From Salinicoccus cyprini (GTDB lineage Bacteria; Bacillota; Bacilli; Staphylococcales; Salinicoccaceae), in NCBI RefSeq assembly GCF_007713705.1, contig NZ_VMSJ01000001.1, positions 558,001 through 622,000 on the forward strand: 64,000 bases of DNA, given 5' to 3'. The notes under the pieces were generated by a model. It did not search any database and was not told the DNA's origin. It saw nothing but the letters and a program-made list of their open reading frames with translations. The position numbers and the translations under genes are program-made. This document shows, one piece after another, positions 1 through 8,989 of this stretch (its first letter is position 1; every line of letters starts with the position of its first letter).

Positions 1-39
1 TAAGAAAAGCGGTAATATTATGATTGGAGGCGCTTATAA

Positions 40-1089
40 GTGAACCAGGAACTATTGAATGCAATAGAATATCTTGAAAAAGAAAAAAGCATTCCGAGAG
101 AGGTGCTCATCGAAACAATTGAAGCAGCGCTTCTTACAGCATACAAAAAGAACTACTCCCAGCATCGGAATGTTACGGTCGACCTGAACATGGAAAACGG
201 CACATACCGTGTCATCTCGAGGAAGGACGTTGTGGAGGAGGTCGAAGATTCCACAGCGGAGATCGACCTTGGGACGGCCCGTACGGTCAACCCGGCATAT
301 GAAATCGGCGATCCGTTCGATGAGGACGTGACACCGAAGGACTTCAACCGCGTTGGTGCGCAGGCTGCCAAACAGGCTGTCATGCAGCGTCTCCGTGATG
401 CTGAGCGGGGCATTCTCTACAATGAATTCATCGACAAGGAGGATGAGGTGATGACCGGCCTGATCGACCGTGTCGACCATCGCTTCGTCCACATCCAGCT
501 GGGTCGTACAGATGCGGTACTGAGCGAATCCGAAAGAATGCCGAATGAAGTCTACCGTCCGAATGACAGGATCAAAGTCTATGTCAATAAGGTCGAACAG
601 ACGACAAAAGGACCTCAGATATTCGTATCGAGAACCCACCCTAATCTGCTGAAGCGCCTTTTTGAGAAGGAAGTACCTGAAATCTATGATGGTACCGTCG
701 AAATCATGAGTGTCGCCAGAGAAGCTGGGGAGCGCTCCAAGATCAGCGTATTCGCCAAAAACCCGGACGTGGATGCAGTCGGTTCATGCGTCGGTGCACG
801 CGGCGCCAGAGTGGAAGCGATCGTCAATGAACTCTCAGGCGAGAAGATCGACATCGTCCTATGGAATGAAGATCCGAAGGTCTTTGTCAAAAATGCACTC
901 AGCCCGTCCCAGGTCGTCGATGTCATCGTGGATGCAGACAACCAGTCCACAATGGTCATCGTGCCGGATAACCAGTTGTCGCTGGCCATCGGTAAAAGAG
1001 GACAGAACGCACGTCTGGCTGCAAAGCTGACCGGATGGAAGATCGATATCAAAAGCGAATCGGATGCGAGAGAAGAAGGCGTCCTATAA
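40..1089 (+). CDS. nusA: Transcription termination/antitermination factor NusA
   Basis: NusA binds RNA polymerase and nascent RNA and modulates pausing, intrinsic termination and antitermination. The 349-residue product shows the usual order: an N-terminal polymerase-binding domain (about 1-125), an S1 domain (about 130-200) and two KH domains, the second marked by LAIGKRGQNARLA near residue 325. It lacks the acidic C-terminal repeats of proteobacterial NusA, which is normal for Firmicutes. The start is GTG at 40, nine bases after GGAGG (26-30). It is the first full gene of the nusA-rnpM-ylxQ-infB-rbfA operon; rimP would be expected just left of the window. Confidence 0.97.
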   Translation: MNQELLNAIEYLEKEKSIPREVLIETIEAALLTAYKKNYSQHRNVTVDLNMENGTYRVISRKDVVEEVEDSTAEIDLGTARTVNPAYEIGDPFDEDVTPKDFNRVGAQAAKQAVMQRLRDAERGILYNEFIDKEDEVMTGLIDRVDHRFVHIQLGRTDAVLSESERMPNEVYRPNDRIKVYVNKVEQTTKGPQIFVSRTHPNLLKRLFEKEVPEIYDGTVEIMSVAREAGERSKISVFAKNPDVDAVGSCVGARGARVEAIVNELSGEKIDIVLWNEDPKVFVKNALSPSQVVDVIVDADNQSTMVIVPDNQLSLAIGKRGQNARLAAKLTGWKIDIKSESDAREEGVL

Positions 1090-1111
1090 TAAGATATGCG
1101 GGTGATATATC

Positions 1112-1396
1112 ATGAAGAAGAAAGTACCACTCAGGAAATGTATCCTGACCAATGAAATGCATCCCAAAAAAGACCTCCTGCGCATCGTCGTCACCAAGGA
1201 AGGCGAAGTGGCGGTCGATCCGACCGGCAAGAAGAACGGCCGTGGCAGCTACGTGGTCAAAAATCTTGAAACGGTGGAAAAAGCACGCAAGGGCAGGAAG
1301 CTTGAAGGCAGACTCGGCTTTGACAGCGACACACTCGGTCCTGTCTATGATGAGATCATCCGCCTGATCTACCGTGAGGATATCCCTAAAAGATGA
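1112..1396 (+). CDS. rnpM: RNase P modulator RnpM (YlxR family)
   Basis: This 94-residue basic protein belongs to the YlxR/DUF448 family, shown in Bacillus to bind and modulate RNase P. The family signatures are visible: RKCILTNEMHPKKDLLRIV near the N-terminus and the GRGSYV motif around residue 45. It sits between nusA and ylxQ as in nearly all Firmicutes and overlaps ylxQ by four bases (ATGA), so the two are translationally coupled. Confidence 0.93.
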   Translation: MKKKVPLRKCILTNEMHPKKDLLRIVVTKEGEVAVDPTGKKNGRGSYVVKNLETVEKARKGRKLEGRLGFDSDTLGPVYDEIIRLIYREDIPKR

Positions 1397-1701
1397 CAGA
1401 TAAGATACTGAACCTTCTGGGGCTGGCCAAACGTGCAGGCATGCTGACGACCGGGGAAGACAAGACGATAGAAGCCATCCAGCACAAGAAGGCTAAAGTG
1501 GTCTTCATTGCAAGCGATGCAGGAGACAGCACAGCGAAAAAAGTCAGGAATAAATGCAGCTACTACAACGTACCGTTGATTGATGACTATACCAACGAGA
1601 ACCTCAGTATTGCGACGGGCGCACCAAACCGCGTGGTATTGTCAGTGACAGATCCAGGTTTCAGCCGGAAGATGCTGCAGCTTAAAGAGAAAGGAAAGTG
1701 A
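1393..1701 (+). CDS. ylxQ: L7Ae-family K-turn RNA-binding protein YlxQ
   Basis: This 102-residue L7Ae/L30e/Gadd45-type RNA-binding protein matches the YlxQ family by its opening [11 protein letters not shown] and the central [13 protein letters not shown] strand. Family members bind kink-turn RNA; the biological target of YlxQ is not well settled. Its start ATG overlaps the rnpM stop, and infB follows after four bases, so it is part of the nusA operon. Confidence 0.9.
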   Translation: MTDKILNLLGLAKRAGMLTTGEDKTIEAIQHKKAKVVFIASDAGDSTAKKVRNKCSYYNVPLIDDYTNENLSIATGAPNRVVLSVTDPGFSRKMLQLKEKGK

Positions 1702-1705
1702 TTCG

Positions 1706-3865
1706 ATGAGTAAAATCAGAATCTATGAATATGCAAAAGAGAGCGGAGTCGCAAGCAAAGAAGTGATCGAGTTCCTCCAGGCGAGAGATATTGAAGTCAA
1801 AAGCCACATGAAGTCGTTGGAAGACAACGAAGTTGAGCTTCTGAACAAGGAATTCAGGAAATCCAATGCTTCCAGCAACTCCGGTTCAAACAGGAAGCCG
1901 GCGAACCAGGGCGGCCAGAAACAGTCCGGCAGCCAGAACCAGGGCAGCCAGAGACAGAACAACAATACGAACCAGGGCGGCGGCCAGAGACAGAACAACA
2001 ACCCGAATCAGAGGAACAGAAACAACAGGAACCAGAAGCCAGGGGCCGGCGGCAGACCGAAGAACAGAAAGCAGAATAATGCTCCGAAACAGAAACCGGT
2101 TCAGAAGGAAGTCGAAATTCCTAAGGAATTCAAGTATCAGGAAGGTATTACAGTAGGCGAACTGGCTGAAAAGATGGGTCTTGACTCATCCAAGATCATC
2201 AAGGATCTGTTCATGGTCGGTACAGTGGCGACCATCAACCAGCCGCTTGATAACGATTCAGTGGAACTGATTGCAAGTGACAATGGATTCACTGCCGAGC
2301 TTGAAGTCATTGTCGATGACACGGATCTCGAAAACTATTTCGAACTAGGTGACGACCTGACGGAAGAGAGACCAAGTGTTGTAACAATCATGGGACACGT
2401 CGACCATGGTAAGACGACCCTGCTCGACTCCATCCGCAACACGAAAGTGACACAAGGTGAAGCGGGCGGTATCACGCAGCATATCGGTGCCTACCAGATC
2501 GAATCCGATGGCAAGAAGATCACATTCCTCGATACACCGGGCCACGCAGCGTTCACGACAATGCGTGCACGCGGTGCCCAGGTGACGGATATCACTGTAC
2601 TTGTCGTTGCAGCTGACGATGGTGTGATGCCACAGACGATCGAAGCCATCAACCACGCCAAAGCGGCGGAAGTACCGATCATTGTGGCTGTCAACAAGAT
2701 GGACAAGCCGACAGCGAACCCTGACCGTGTCATGACGGAACTGGGCGAACATGGACTCTTCCCTGAAGACTGGGGCGGTGACACGATTTTCGTACAGCTT
2801 TCTGCCCTGAGCGGTGATGGTATCGATGATCTGCTTGAAATGATTACACTCGTCGGTGAAGTTGCAGAACTGAAGACGAAAAGCGACAGACCAGCTGTAG
2901 GTACCGTCATCGAAGCGGAACTCGACAAATCAAGAGGTCCGGCAGCATCCCTGCTTGTCCAGCATGGTACACTGCAGGTCGGTGATTCCATTGTTGTCGG
3001 CAATACTTTCGGTAAAGTCAGAGCAATGGTCGATGACCTCGGCCGACGCATCCAGAAGGCAGGGCCTTCGACACCAGTTGAAATCACCGGTCTGAATGAT
3101 GTACCGCATGCGGGTGACCGCTTCGTCGTCTTCAAGGATGATAAGACAGCGCGGAGCATCGGTGAGGCAAGAAGCGAGCAGCAGGTGATCAATGACCGTG
3201 AACAGCCTTCAGCAGTCAGCCTCGACAACCTGTTCGAGCAGATGAAGGAAGGCGAAATGAAAGACCTCAACATCATCATCAAAGGGGACGTCCAGGGTTC
3301 TGTCGAAGCTTTGAGCGCTTCACTGATGAAGATCGATGTTGAAGGCGTCAACGTACGCATCATCCACACGGGTGTCGGTGCCATCAATGAATCCGATGTG
3401 ACACTTGCGTCAGCTTCACAGGCGATTGTCATCGGCTTCAACGTCCGTCCGGATGTCAATGCCAAGAAGGCGGCAGAGCGTGAAGGCATCGATATGAGAC
3501 TCCACCGCATCATCTACAATGTCATTGAAGAGATCGAATCTGCGATGAAGGGCATGCTTGACCCTGAATTCGAAGAGAAGGTCATCGGCAATGTGGAAGT
3601 GCGCCAGACATTCAAAGTTTCCAAAGTGGGCACGATTGCCGGTTCCTATGTAACGGACGGCAAAATCACCAGAGATTCAGGTGTAAGAGTCATCAGAGAG
3701 GGTATAGTCATCTATGAAGGTGAACTGGATACTCTGAAACGTTTCAAGGACGATGCGAAGGAAGTGACTGCCGGCTACGAGTGCGGTATCACGATCAAGA
3801 ACTTCAACGACCTTAAAGAGGGAGACCAGATCGAACCTTATATCATGGTTGAAATTGAAAGGTGA
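1706..3865 (+). CDS. infB: Translation initiation factor IF-2
   Basis: IF-2 is the GTPase that brings fMet-tRNA to the 30S subunit and promotes subunit joining. The 719-residue protein has a first IF2_N domain (1-50) and a low-complexity linker rich in Asn, Gln, Gly and Arg (about 52-140). A second IF2_N domain (about 146-200) precedes the G domain with GHVDHGKT (about 230-237), DTPGH and NKMD, and domains II-IV follow. The start is ATG after AGAGAAAGGAAAG, four bases past ylxQ. It overlaps the following rbfA ribosome-binding site, consistent with coupled translation. Confidence 0.97.
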   Translation: MSKIRIYEYAKESGVASKEVIEFLQARDIEVKSHMKSLEDNEVELLNKEFRKSNASSNSGSNRKPANQGGQKQSGSQNQGSQRQNNNTNQGGGQRQNNNPNQRNRNNRNQKPGAGGRPKNRKQNNAPKQKPVQKEVEIPKEFKYQEGITVGELAEKMGLDSSKIIKDLFMVGTVATINQPLDNDSVELIASDNGFTAELEVIVDDTDLENYFELGDDLTEERPSVVTIMGHVDHGKTTLLDSIRNTKVTQGEAGGITQHIGAYQIESDGKKITFLDTPGHAAFTTMRARGAQVTDITVLVVAADDGVMPQTIEAINHAKAAEVPIIVAVNKMDKPTANPDRVMTELGEHGLFPEDWGGDTIFVQLSALSGDGIDDLLEMITLVGEVAELKTKSDRPAVGTVIEAELDKSRGPAASLLVQHGTLQVGDSIVVGNTFGKVRAMVDDLGRRIQKAGPSTPVEITGLNDVPHAGDRFVVFKDDKTARSIGEARSEQQVINDREQPSAVSLDNLFEQMKEGEMKDLNIIIKGDVQGSVEALSASLMKIDVEGVNVRIIHTGVGAINESDVTLASASQAIVIGFNVRPDVNAKKAAEREGIDMRLHRIIYNVIEEIESAMKGMLDPEFEEKVIGNVEVRQTFKVSKVGTIAGSYVTDGKITRDSGVRVIREGIVIYEGELDTLKRFKDDAKEVTAGYECGITIKNFNDLKEGDQIEPYIMVEIER

Positions 3866-3870
3866 TGACT

Positions 3871-4206
3871 ATGAGCAACAGACATGAAAGAGTTGCAGAA
3901 GAAATCAAGAAAGTTGTAAGCGAGACGATACGTACTAAAGTATCAGATCCCGATATCGGAATGATCACTGTAACGGATGTCGAGCTGACGAAGGAGATGG
4001 AAGTTGCAACCATCTATTTCACTTCCCTCAACGAAAATCGCGAGGAAGTGGAAGCGGCACTTGGACGTGCCAAAGGACTGGTCCGCTCCGAAGTGGCCAG
4101 GGAGATCAGAATCAGAAAAGCGCCGGAACTTCAATTCAAGTACGACACTTCCATTGAATACGGCAACAAGATTGAAAATCTGCTCAATGAAATCAAAGAT
4201 AAATAG
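3871..4206 (+). CDS. rbfA: Ribosome-binding factor A
   Basis: RbfA is a KH-like factor for late 30S subunit maturation and cold adaptation. The 111-residue product begins MSNRHERVAEEIKKVVSETI, typical of the family. In-frame GTG (3862) and ATG (3865) lie upstream, but ATG 3871 is correctly spaced from AAAGGTGA, which itself overlaps the infB stop. The gene ends the nusA operon at a strong terminator immediately downstream. Confidence 0.93.
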   Translation: MSNRHERVAEEIKKVVSETIRTKVSDPDIGMITVTDVELTKEMEVATIYFTSLNENREEVEAALGRAKGLVRSEVAREIRIRKAPELQFKYDTSIEYGNKIENLLNEIKDK

Positions 4207-4240
4207 ACCTGAGGGGGGTTCCCCCCAGGTTTTTATTTTT
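4207..4240 (+). terminator. Intrinsic terminator after rbfA
   Basis: A GC-rich hairpin (ACCT, six G, TT, six C, AGGT) is followed by TTTTATTTTT. It separates rbfA from truB even though the two are usually co-oriented neighbours. truB transcription must therefore come from read-through or a local promoter. Confidence 0.9.
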
Positions 4241-4258
4241 ATATGGAGGCATATGGAT

Positions 4259-5167
4259 ATGCACGGTGTAATACCCATCAACAAACCAAAAGGACTGACA
4301 AGCCATGACGTTGTCATGCGCATGCGCAGAATTCTACATATGAAGAAAGTGGGCCATACCGGCACGCTCGATCCGGAGGTGACCGGTGTGCTGCCGATTG
4401 TCATCGGGGATGGCACCAAACTGACCGAATACATGCAGACGAAGAAGAAGCGGTACCAGGCGCAGGTGACACTCGGCTTTTCCACAGATACGGAGGATCA
4501 GACCGGAGCGGTGGAAGCGAGGACCGAAGATCTGTCCGGTATTACGGATGCGTCGATCGACCAGGTGGTTGCAGGTTTCCTCGGCAGCTACCGCCAGCAG
4601 GTACCGAAATATGCCTCCGTCAGAGTGGATGGCAGGAAGCTCTATGAATATGCACGTCAGGGCATCGAGGTCGAGCGCCCGGTGAGGACAGTGCACATCC
4701 ACAGTATCAGCCGCACGAGCGATATCGAAAGGGAGGATGGTCTCATCACCTTCGACATTGACGTGGAGTGCTCGAAGGGGACGTATATCCGTACGCTGGC
4801 TGTCGATATCGGCCGTGCACTCGGTGCACACGCACACATGTCCCGTCTCGTACGCACGGAATCATGCGGCCTCACCCTCGACCGGACAGTGACGCTTGAA
4901 GTACTGAAGGATTCAGATCCTGCAGACTACATTGTACCGATTGCAGAAATCATCGAATCACTGCCGACCATTGAGATTACCGATCAGGACTTCCTTTTCA
5001 GAATCCGCAATGGGCAGAAAGTGGACAAATCTGATATCATGGACAAAGTAGACATGGAGAATGTCGAAATGGTGGCATTGAGGCATGAGGGCGTACCGAT
5101 CGGAATATACTACGATCACCCTGAACGAGAAGACTTGATGAAACCATACCAAATGTTCAATTTATAA
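4259..5167 (+). CDS. truB: tRNA pseudouridine-55 synthase TruB
   Basis: TruB makes pseudouridine 55 in the T-loop of tRNAs. The 302-residue product contains the catalytic motif GHTGTLDPEVTGVLP with the nucleophilic Asp near residue 39, and KLYEYARQG typical of the family. The frame is open far upstream into rbfA, but ATG 4259 (MHGVIPINKPKGLTSHD) has GGAGG at 4245-4249 with nine-base spacing and matches family N-termini. ribF follows after 11 bases. Confidence 0.95.
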   Translation: MHGVIPINKPKGLTSHDVVMRMRRILHMKKVGHTGTLDPEVTGVLPIVIGDGTKLTEYMQTKKKRYQAQVTLGFSTDTEDQTGAVEARTEDLSGITDASIDQVVAGFLGSYRQQVPKYASVRVDGRKLYEYARQGIEVERPVRTVHIHSISRTSDIEREDGLITFDIDVECSKGTYIRTLAVDIGRALGAHAHMSRLVRTESCGLTLDRTVTLEVLKDSDPADYIVPIAEIIESLPTIEITDQDFLFRIRNGQKVDKSDIMDKVDMENVEMVALRHEGVPIGIYYDHPEREDLMKPYQMFNL

Positions 5168-5178
5168 GAGGCGATGAA

Positions 5179-6120
5179 ATGAAAATCTACAGACTTCACT
5201 ATCCACATGAACAGCAAGCGCTCGACCTGGAACCTTCTGCGGTGGCAGTCGGTTTCTTTGACGGTCTCCATAGAGGCCATCAGAATGTCATAAATAAAAT
5301 GGAAGAGATTGCCGAATCGGAAGGATTGAAAAAGGCAGTGATGACCTTCGATCCCCATCCTTCAGTTGTATTGAGTCCGAAAAAGCAGCGGACAACCTAT
5401 CTGACACCGCTCGATATAAAGCTTGGCATGCTCGAGGCACGCGGCATCGACTACTGCTTTGTGATCAATTTCTCCAGTGCACTGGCAGGACTTTCACCTG
5501 ATGAATTCGTCCAGCAGTACATCATGGCGCTTGATATCAAGGAAGTGGTGGCAGGCTTCGACTTTACATATGGAAAGCTTGGCAAGGGCAATATTGATAC
5601 ACTCTCCCGCTATGAATCCTTCAATACGACAGGGGTCGGCAAGATCACTGAAGGCGAGGAGAAGATTTCGACCACCCGCATCCGGGAGGATCTGGCCGCA
5701 CACGACCTCGCGCATGCCAATCTCATTCTCGGTAGACCATATGAAGTGAAAGGTGTCGTCGTACAGGGGGAGAAGCGCGGGCGGACAATCGGTTTCCCGA
5801 CGGCCAACATAGAACCGGAATACCGCTATCACCTTCCGGCCAAAGGTGTCTATGCAGTCACCATGCAGCTTGATAATGAAGGGACCGTCCATAAGGGTGT
5901 ATGCAACGTCGGTGTCAAACCGACCTTCCATGACAATCTGGAGCGTGTTTCGATTGAAGTGCACCTCTTCGATTTTGACGAGAGCATCTATGGAGAGAAC
6001 GTGACTGTCCACTGGCACCACTTCATCCGTCCGGAGTGGAAGTTCAATGGGATAGATGAACTGAAGGCACAGATTGCAAAAGATAAGCAAAAAGCCATCG
6101 GCCTACTTGAAAATGCATGA
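5179..6120 (+). CDS. ribF: Bifunctional riboflavin kinase / FAD synthetase RibF
   Basis: RibF converts riboflavin to FMN and then to FAD. Of its 313 residues, the N-terminal half is the nucleotidyltransferase-like FAD synthetase domain (GFFDGLHRGHQNVI near residue 28). The C-terminal half is the riboflavin kinase domain, with GEKRGRTIGFPTANI around residue 195. It is co-oriented with truB, 11 bases apart. A promoter for rpsO overlaps its 3' end. Confidence 0.95.
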   Translation: MKIYRLHYPHEQQALDLEPSAVAVGFFDGLHRGHQNVINKMEEIAESEGLKKAVMTFDPHPSVVLSPKKQRTTYLTPLDIKLGMLEARGIDYCFVINFSSALAGLSPDEFVQQYIMALDIKEVVAGFDFTYGKLGKGNIDTLSRYESFNTTGVGKITEGEEKISTTRIREDLAAHDLAHANLILGRPYEVKGVVVQGEKRGRTIGFPTANIEPEYRYHLPAKGVYAVTMQLDNEGTVHKGVCNVGVKPTFHDNLERVSIEVHLFDFDESIYGENVTVHWHHFIRPEWKFNGIDELKAQIAKDKQKAIGLLENA

Positions 6121-6135
6121 CGATTCAAGTATAAT
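6107..6135 (+). promoter_or_regulatory. Promoter for rpsO
   Basis: TTGAAA (6107-6112), 17 bases, then TATAAT (6130-6135): a close match to a vegetative sigma-A promoter. The -35 lies inside the end of ribF. The implied leader to rpsO is about 80 bases, long enough for S15-dependent feedback, though no specific S15 site was identified. Confidence 0.75.
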
Positions 6136-6220
6136 GAGCGAAGTGCCCTAGTCTTGGCAGAGCGAAACTCCGACATCTGCTCGGATAGTGGTGAACAATA
6201 ATAACAAGGAGGCGTTTCTA

Positions 6221-6490
6221 TTGGCAATTACACAAGAGCGCAAAAATGAACTGATTCAGGAATACCGTACACACGAATCCGACACTGGATCTCCGGAAGT
6301 ACAGATCGCTGTACTGACAGCTGAGATTACAGCATTGAACGATCACCTGCGTACACACAAGAAGGACCACCATTCAAGAAGAGGACTTCTCAAAATGGTT
6401 GGACGCAGAAAAAACCTGCTCACTTACCTTCGTGAAAAAGATATTCAAAGATACCGCGAACTCATTCAGAGACTCGGTCTCCGCAGATAA
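6221..6490 (+). CDS. rpsO: 30S ribosomal protein S15
   Basis: S15 binds 16S rRNA early in 30S assembly. The 89-residue product starts [20 protein letters not shown] and is full length. The start is TTG 6221 with AAGGAGG at 6206-6212; the upstream in-frame codons give a non-conserved extension. It has its own promoter and is followed by a terminator, so it forms a separate unit before pnp. Confidence 0.96.
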   Translation: MAITQERKNELIQEYRTHESDTGSPEVQIAVLTAEITALNDHLRTHKKDHHSRRGLLKMVGRRKNLLTYLREKDIQRYRELIQRLGLRR

Positions 6491-6500
6491 GAAATGGTCT

Positions 6501-6530
6501 GGCATATCCTATGGATATGCCCTTTTTTTA
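6501..6530 (+). terminator. Intrinsic terminator between rpsO and pnp
   Basis: The stem GGCATATCC / GGATATGCC with a three-base loop is followed by a run of seven T. It lies 10 bases past the rpsO stop. Confidence 0.88.
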
Positions 6531-6596
6531 TGTATATTTTTTTGCAAAAGTGATATGATTGAAACAAGTAGCCTTACTAAGGAGAGTAGACAAATT

Positions 6597-8711
6597 ATGA
6601 CAGAATCAACGAAAAAAGTGTACGTAACAGAATGGGGCAGACATAAGCTCACTGTCGAATATGGTGAAATGGCGAAGCAGGCAAACGGTGCTGTTCTCAT
6701 CCGCTATGGCGAGACGGTGGTACTCAGTACCGCAACAGCATCCAAAGAGCCGAAGGACCTGCCATTTTTCCCACTGACAGTAGCATACGAGGAGAAGCTG
6801 TATGCAGCAGGTAAAATTCCTGGCGGCTTCAACAAGCGTGAAGGCAGACCGAGTGAGGAAGCAACCCTTACAAGCCGTCTGATCGACCGCCCGATCCGCC
6901 CGCTATTCCCTGATGGCTACAGAAATGATGTACAGGTCATGTCCATTGTGCTGTCTGTCGATCCCGATGCATCGCCCCAGATGGCTGCCATGCTCGGATC
7001 ATCCCTTGCGCTTGGCGTGAGTGATATCCCGTTTGATGGACCGATTGCAGGTGTAACTGTCGGACTGATCGACGGAGAATTCGTCATCAACCCATCGACG
7101 GACGAACTGGAACACTCTGAAATAGACCTTCAAGTGGCCGGCACGAAGGATGCCGTCAACATGGTCGAAGCGGGTGCGAAGGAAGTGTCAGAGGAAACGA
7201 TGCTCAAAGCAATCATGTTCGGACATGAGAGCATCAAGGAAATGGTATCTTTCCAGGAATCCATCCTGAGCGGGCTGGATGTGGAAAAGCGTCCTTTCCA
7301 GCTGCCTGAGACGAATGATGAACTCACACACCAGATGGAAGAGAAAGCACTGTCCATGGGACTGTATGATGCCATCCAGGATCCGGACAAGCAGGCGCGC
7401 GAAACAGCTATCAATGATGCTAAAAAGCGTATTCTCGACACATTCGACGAGTCTCTGGAGAACTATGAGGAAATCCGTTCGGAAGCATCCGGCATCCTCG
7501 AAGGGCTTCTTAAGAATGAAGTCCGCCGACTGATCACTGAAGAGAAAGTCCGTCCGGATGGCCGTGAACCTTCAGAAATCAGGCCACTCGATTCACAGGC
7601 AGGTCTGCTGCCGAGAGCCCATGGTTCCGGACTATTCACACGTGGTCAGACACAGGCACTGTCCATCTGTACGCTCGGTGCGCTTGGCGAACATCAGATC
7701 ATCGACGGTCTTGGTGTGGAAGAGAACAAACGCTTCATGCACCACTACAACTTCCCGAATTTCTCTGTAGGGGAAACAGGTCCGATCAGAGGACCGGGAC
7801 GTCGTGAAATCGGACACGGGGCACTTGGTGAGCGTGCGCTGCTTCAGGTCATCCCTGATGAAGTCGCATTTCCATACACGATCCGTCTTGTTTCGGAAGT
7901 GCTCGAATCGAACGGCTCCAGCTCCCAGGCTTCCATCTGCGGATCCACATTGGCACTGATGGACGCAGGTGTACCGATCAAGGCGCCTGTTGCCGGCATT
8001 GCTATGGGACTTGTCATGAAGGATGACCAGTATACGATCCTTTCCGACATACAGGGCATGGAGGATGCACTCGGTGATATGGACTTCAAGGTGGCCGGTA
8101 CCGAAAATGGCATCACTGCCATCCAGATGGATATCAAGATCGAAGGTCTGAGTGAAGACATTCTGCGTGAAGCACTGGAGCAGGCAAGAAGCGGTCGTGC
8201 CCAGATTCTCGACAACATGCTGGCGACACTCAGCGAGCCGCGTGCAGAAGTCAGCAAGTATGCCCCTAAAGTCGAAGTCATGCACATCAAACCGGACCAG
8301 ATCAGAGGCGTCATTGGACCCGGCGGCAAGAAGATCAATGAAATCATCGATGAGACAGGTGTCAAACTGGATATCGAACAGGATGGTACGGTATTCATCG
8401 GCCATACCGATGCAGACATGATTGCACGTGCAAAACAGATCATCAAAGATCTGACACGTGTCGCCGAAGTTGGAGAGGTATATATGGGAGAAGTGAGGCG
8501 CATCGAGAAGTTCGGTGCATTCGTCCAGCTCTTCCCGGGCAAGGACGCACTCGTCCATATTTCACAGCTCGATACTTCTAGAGTTGCCAAAGTCGAGGAT
8601 GTTACGGAAGTCGGGGACAAGTTCCTTGTCAAAGTAACTAACATCGACAACCAGGGCAGAGTCAATGCCTCCCGCAAAGTACTGCTCGAGGAAGAAAAAG
8701 GAGAGAAGTAG
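6597..8711 (+). CDS. pnp: Polynucleotide phosphorylase
   Basis: PNPase is a 3'-5' phosphorolytic exoribonuclease of the RNA degradosome. The 704-residue product has two RNase PH-like cores, then a KH domain ([15 protein letters not shown], about 560-575), then an S1 domain (about 620-690). The start ATG 6597 follows AAGGAGAG (6579-6586); the longer open frame runs back through rpsO in another reading and is not coding. It is followed closely by a small gene and rnjB, giving an RNA-decay cluster. Confidence 0.97.
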   Translation: MTESTKKVYVTEWGRHKLTVEYGEMAKQANGAVLIRYGETVVLSTATASKEPKDLPFFPLTVAYEEKLYAAGKIPGGFNKREGRPSEEATLTSRLIDRPIRPLFPDGYRNDVQVMSIVLSVDPDASPQMAAMLGSSLALGVSDIPFDGPIAGVTVGLIDGEFVINPSTDELEHSEIDLQVAGTKDAVNMVEAGAKEVSEETMLKAIMFGHESIKEMVSFQESILSGLDVEKRPFQLPETNDELTHQMEEKALSMGLYDAIQDPDKQARETAINDAKKRILDTFDESLENYEEIRSEASGILEGLLKNEVRRLITEEKVRPDGREPSEIRPLDSQAGLLPRAHGSGLFTRGQTQALSICTLGALGEHQIIDGLGVEENKRFMHHYNFPNFSVGETGPIRGPGRREIGHGALGERALLQVIPDEVAFPYTIRLVSEVLESNGSSSQASICGSTLALMDAGVPIKAPVAGIAMGLVMKDDQYTILSDIQGMEDALGDMDFKVAGTENGITAIQMDIKIEGLSEDILREALEQARSGRAQILDNMLATLSEPRAEVSKYAPKVEVMHIKPDQIRGVIGPGGKKINEIIDETGVKLDIEQDGTVFIGHTDADMIARAKQIIKDLTRVAEVGEVYMGEVRRIEKFGAFVQLFPGKDALVHISQLDTSRVAKVEDVTEVGDKFLVKVTNIDNQGRVNASRKVLLEEEKGEK

Positions 8712-8713
8712 CG

Positions 8714-8971
8714 ATGATTTTTGATAAAGTTGAACTTGATGAAGTGACTTATGATGTCACGGGTCAACTGAGGATCAAAGATGACGATGAAGTAAAGATC
8801 ATTTTTGAAGATCTGATGTTTGGTAATGCACTCAAGGATCTGAATGCCAAGGAAAAGACAATCGATCATCTTGCGCTGAAGAACAGCGAAGAGACAAGAT
8901 ACGATACAAAGAAAGTCAAAGTATCCCACCTCACAATAGATGGGAAGTTCTACCACGCCACTTTCAAGTAG
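8714..8971 (+). CDS. Uncharacterised 85-residue protein between pnp and rnjB
   Basis: No family was recognised. The protein is soluble-looking and rich in Asp, Glu and Lys (MIFDKVELDEVTYDVTGQLR at the N-terminus), with no signal peptide or membrane segment. It starts two bases after the pnp stop with AAAGGAGAG inside the pnp end as ribosome-binding site, and rnjB follows after 18 bases. It is therefore almost certainly co-transcribed with both nucleases. Codon use resembles its neighbours, supporting a real gene. A link to RNA metabolism is only positional inference. Confidence 0.75.
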   Translation: MIFDKVELDEVTYDVTGQLRIKDDDEVKIIFEDLMFGNALKDLNAKEKTIDHLALKNSEETRYDTKKVKVSHLTIDGKFYHATFK

Positions 8972-8989
8972 GCTTTAGGAGGAAATAAT

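Noticed and set aside
2491-3513. 340-codon open frame on the minus strand across infB
   Set aside because: It is antisense to a well-conserved infB, has no recognisable motifs and a Ser/Thr-rich composition typical of the complement of biased codons.
4004-4258. N-terminal extension of truB
   Set aside because: The open frame overlaps rbfA and its terminator. The conserved N-terminus and GGAGG place the start at 4259.
6399-6596. N-terminal extension of pnp
   Set aside because: It would read through rpsO and its terminator; ATG 6597 has the ribosome-binding site and conserved N-terminus.
7632-8956. Two long minus-strand frames (308 and 370 codons) across pnp
   Set aside because: pnp fills the plus strand with conserved domains; the antisense translations are Cys/His- or Ser-rich and have no ribosome-binding sites.
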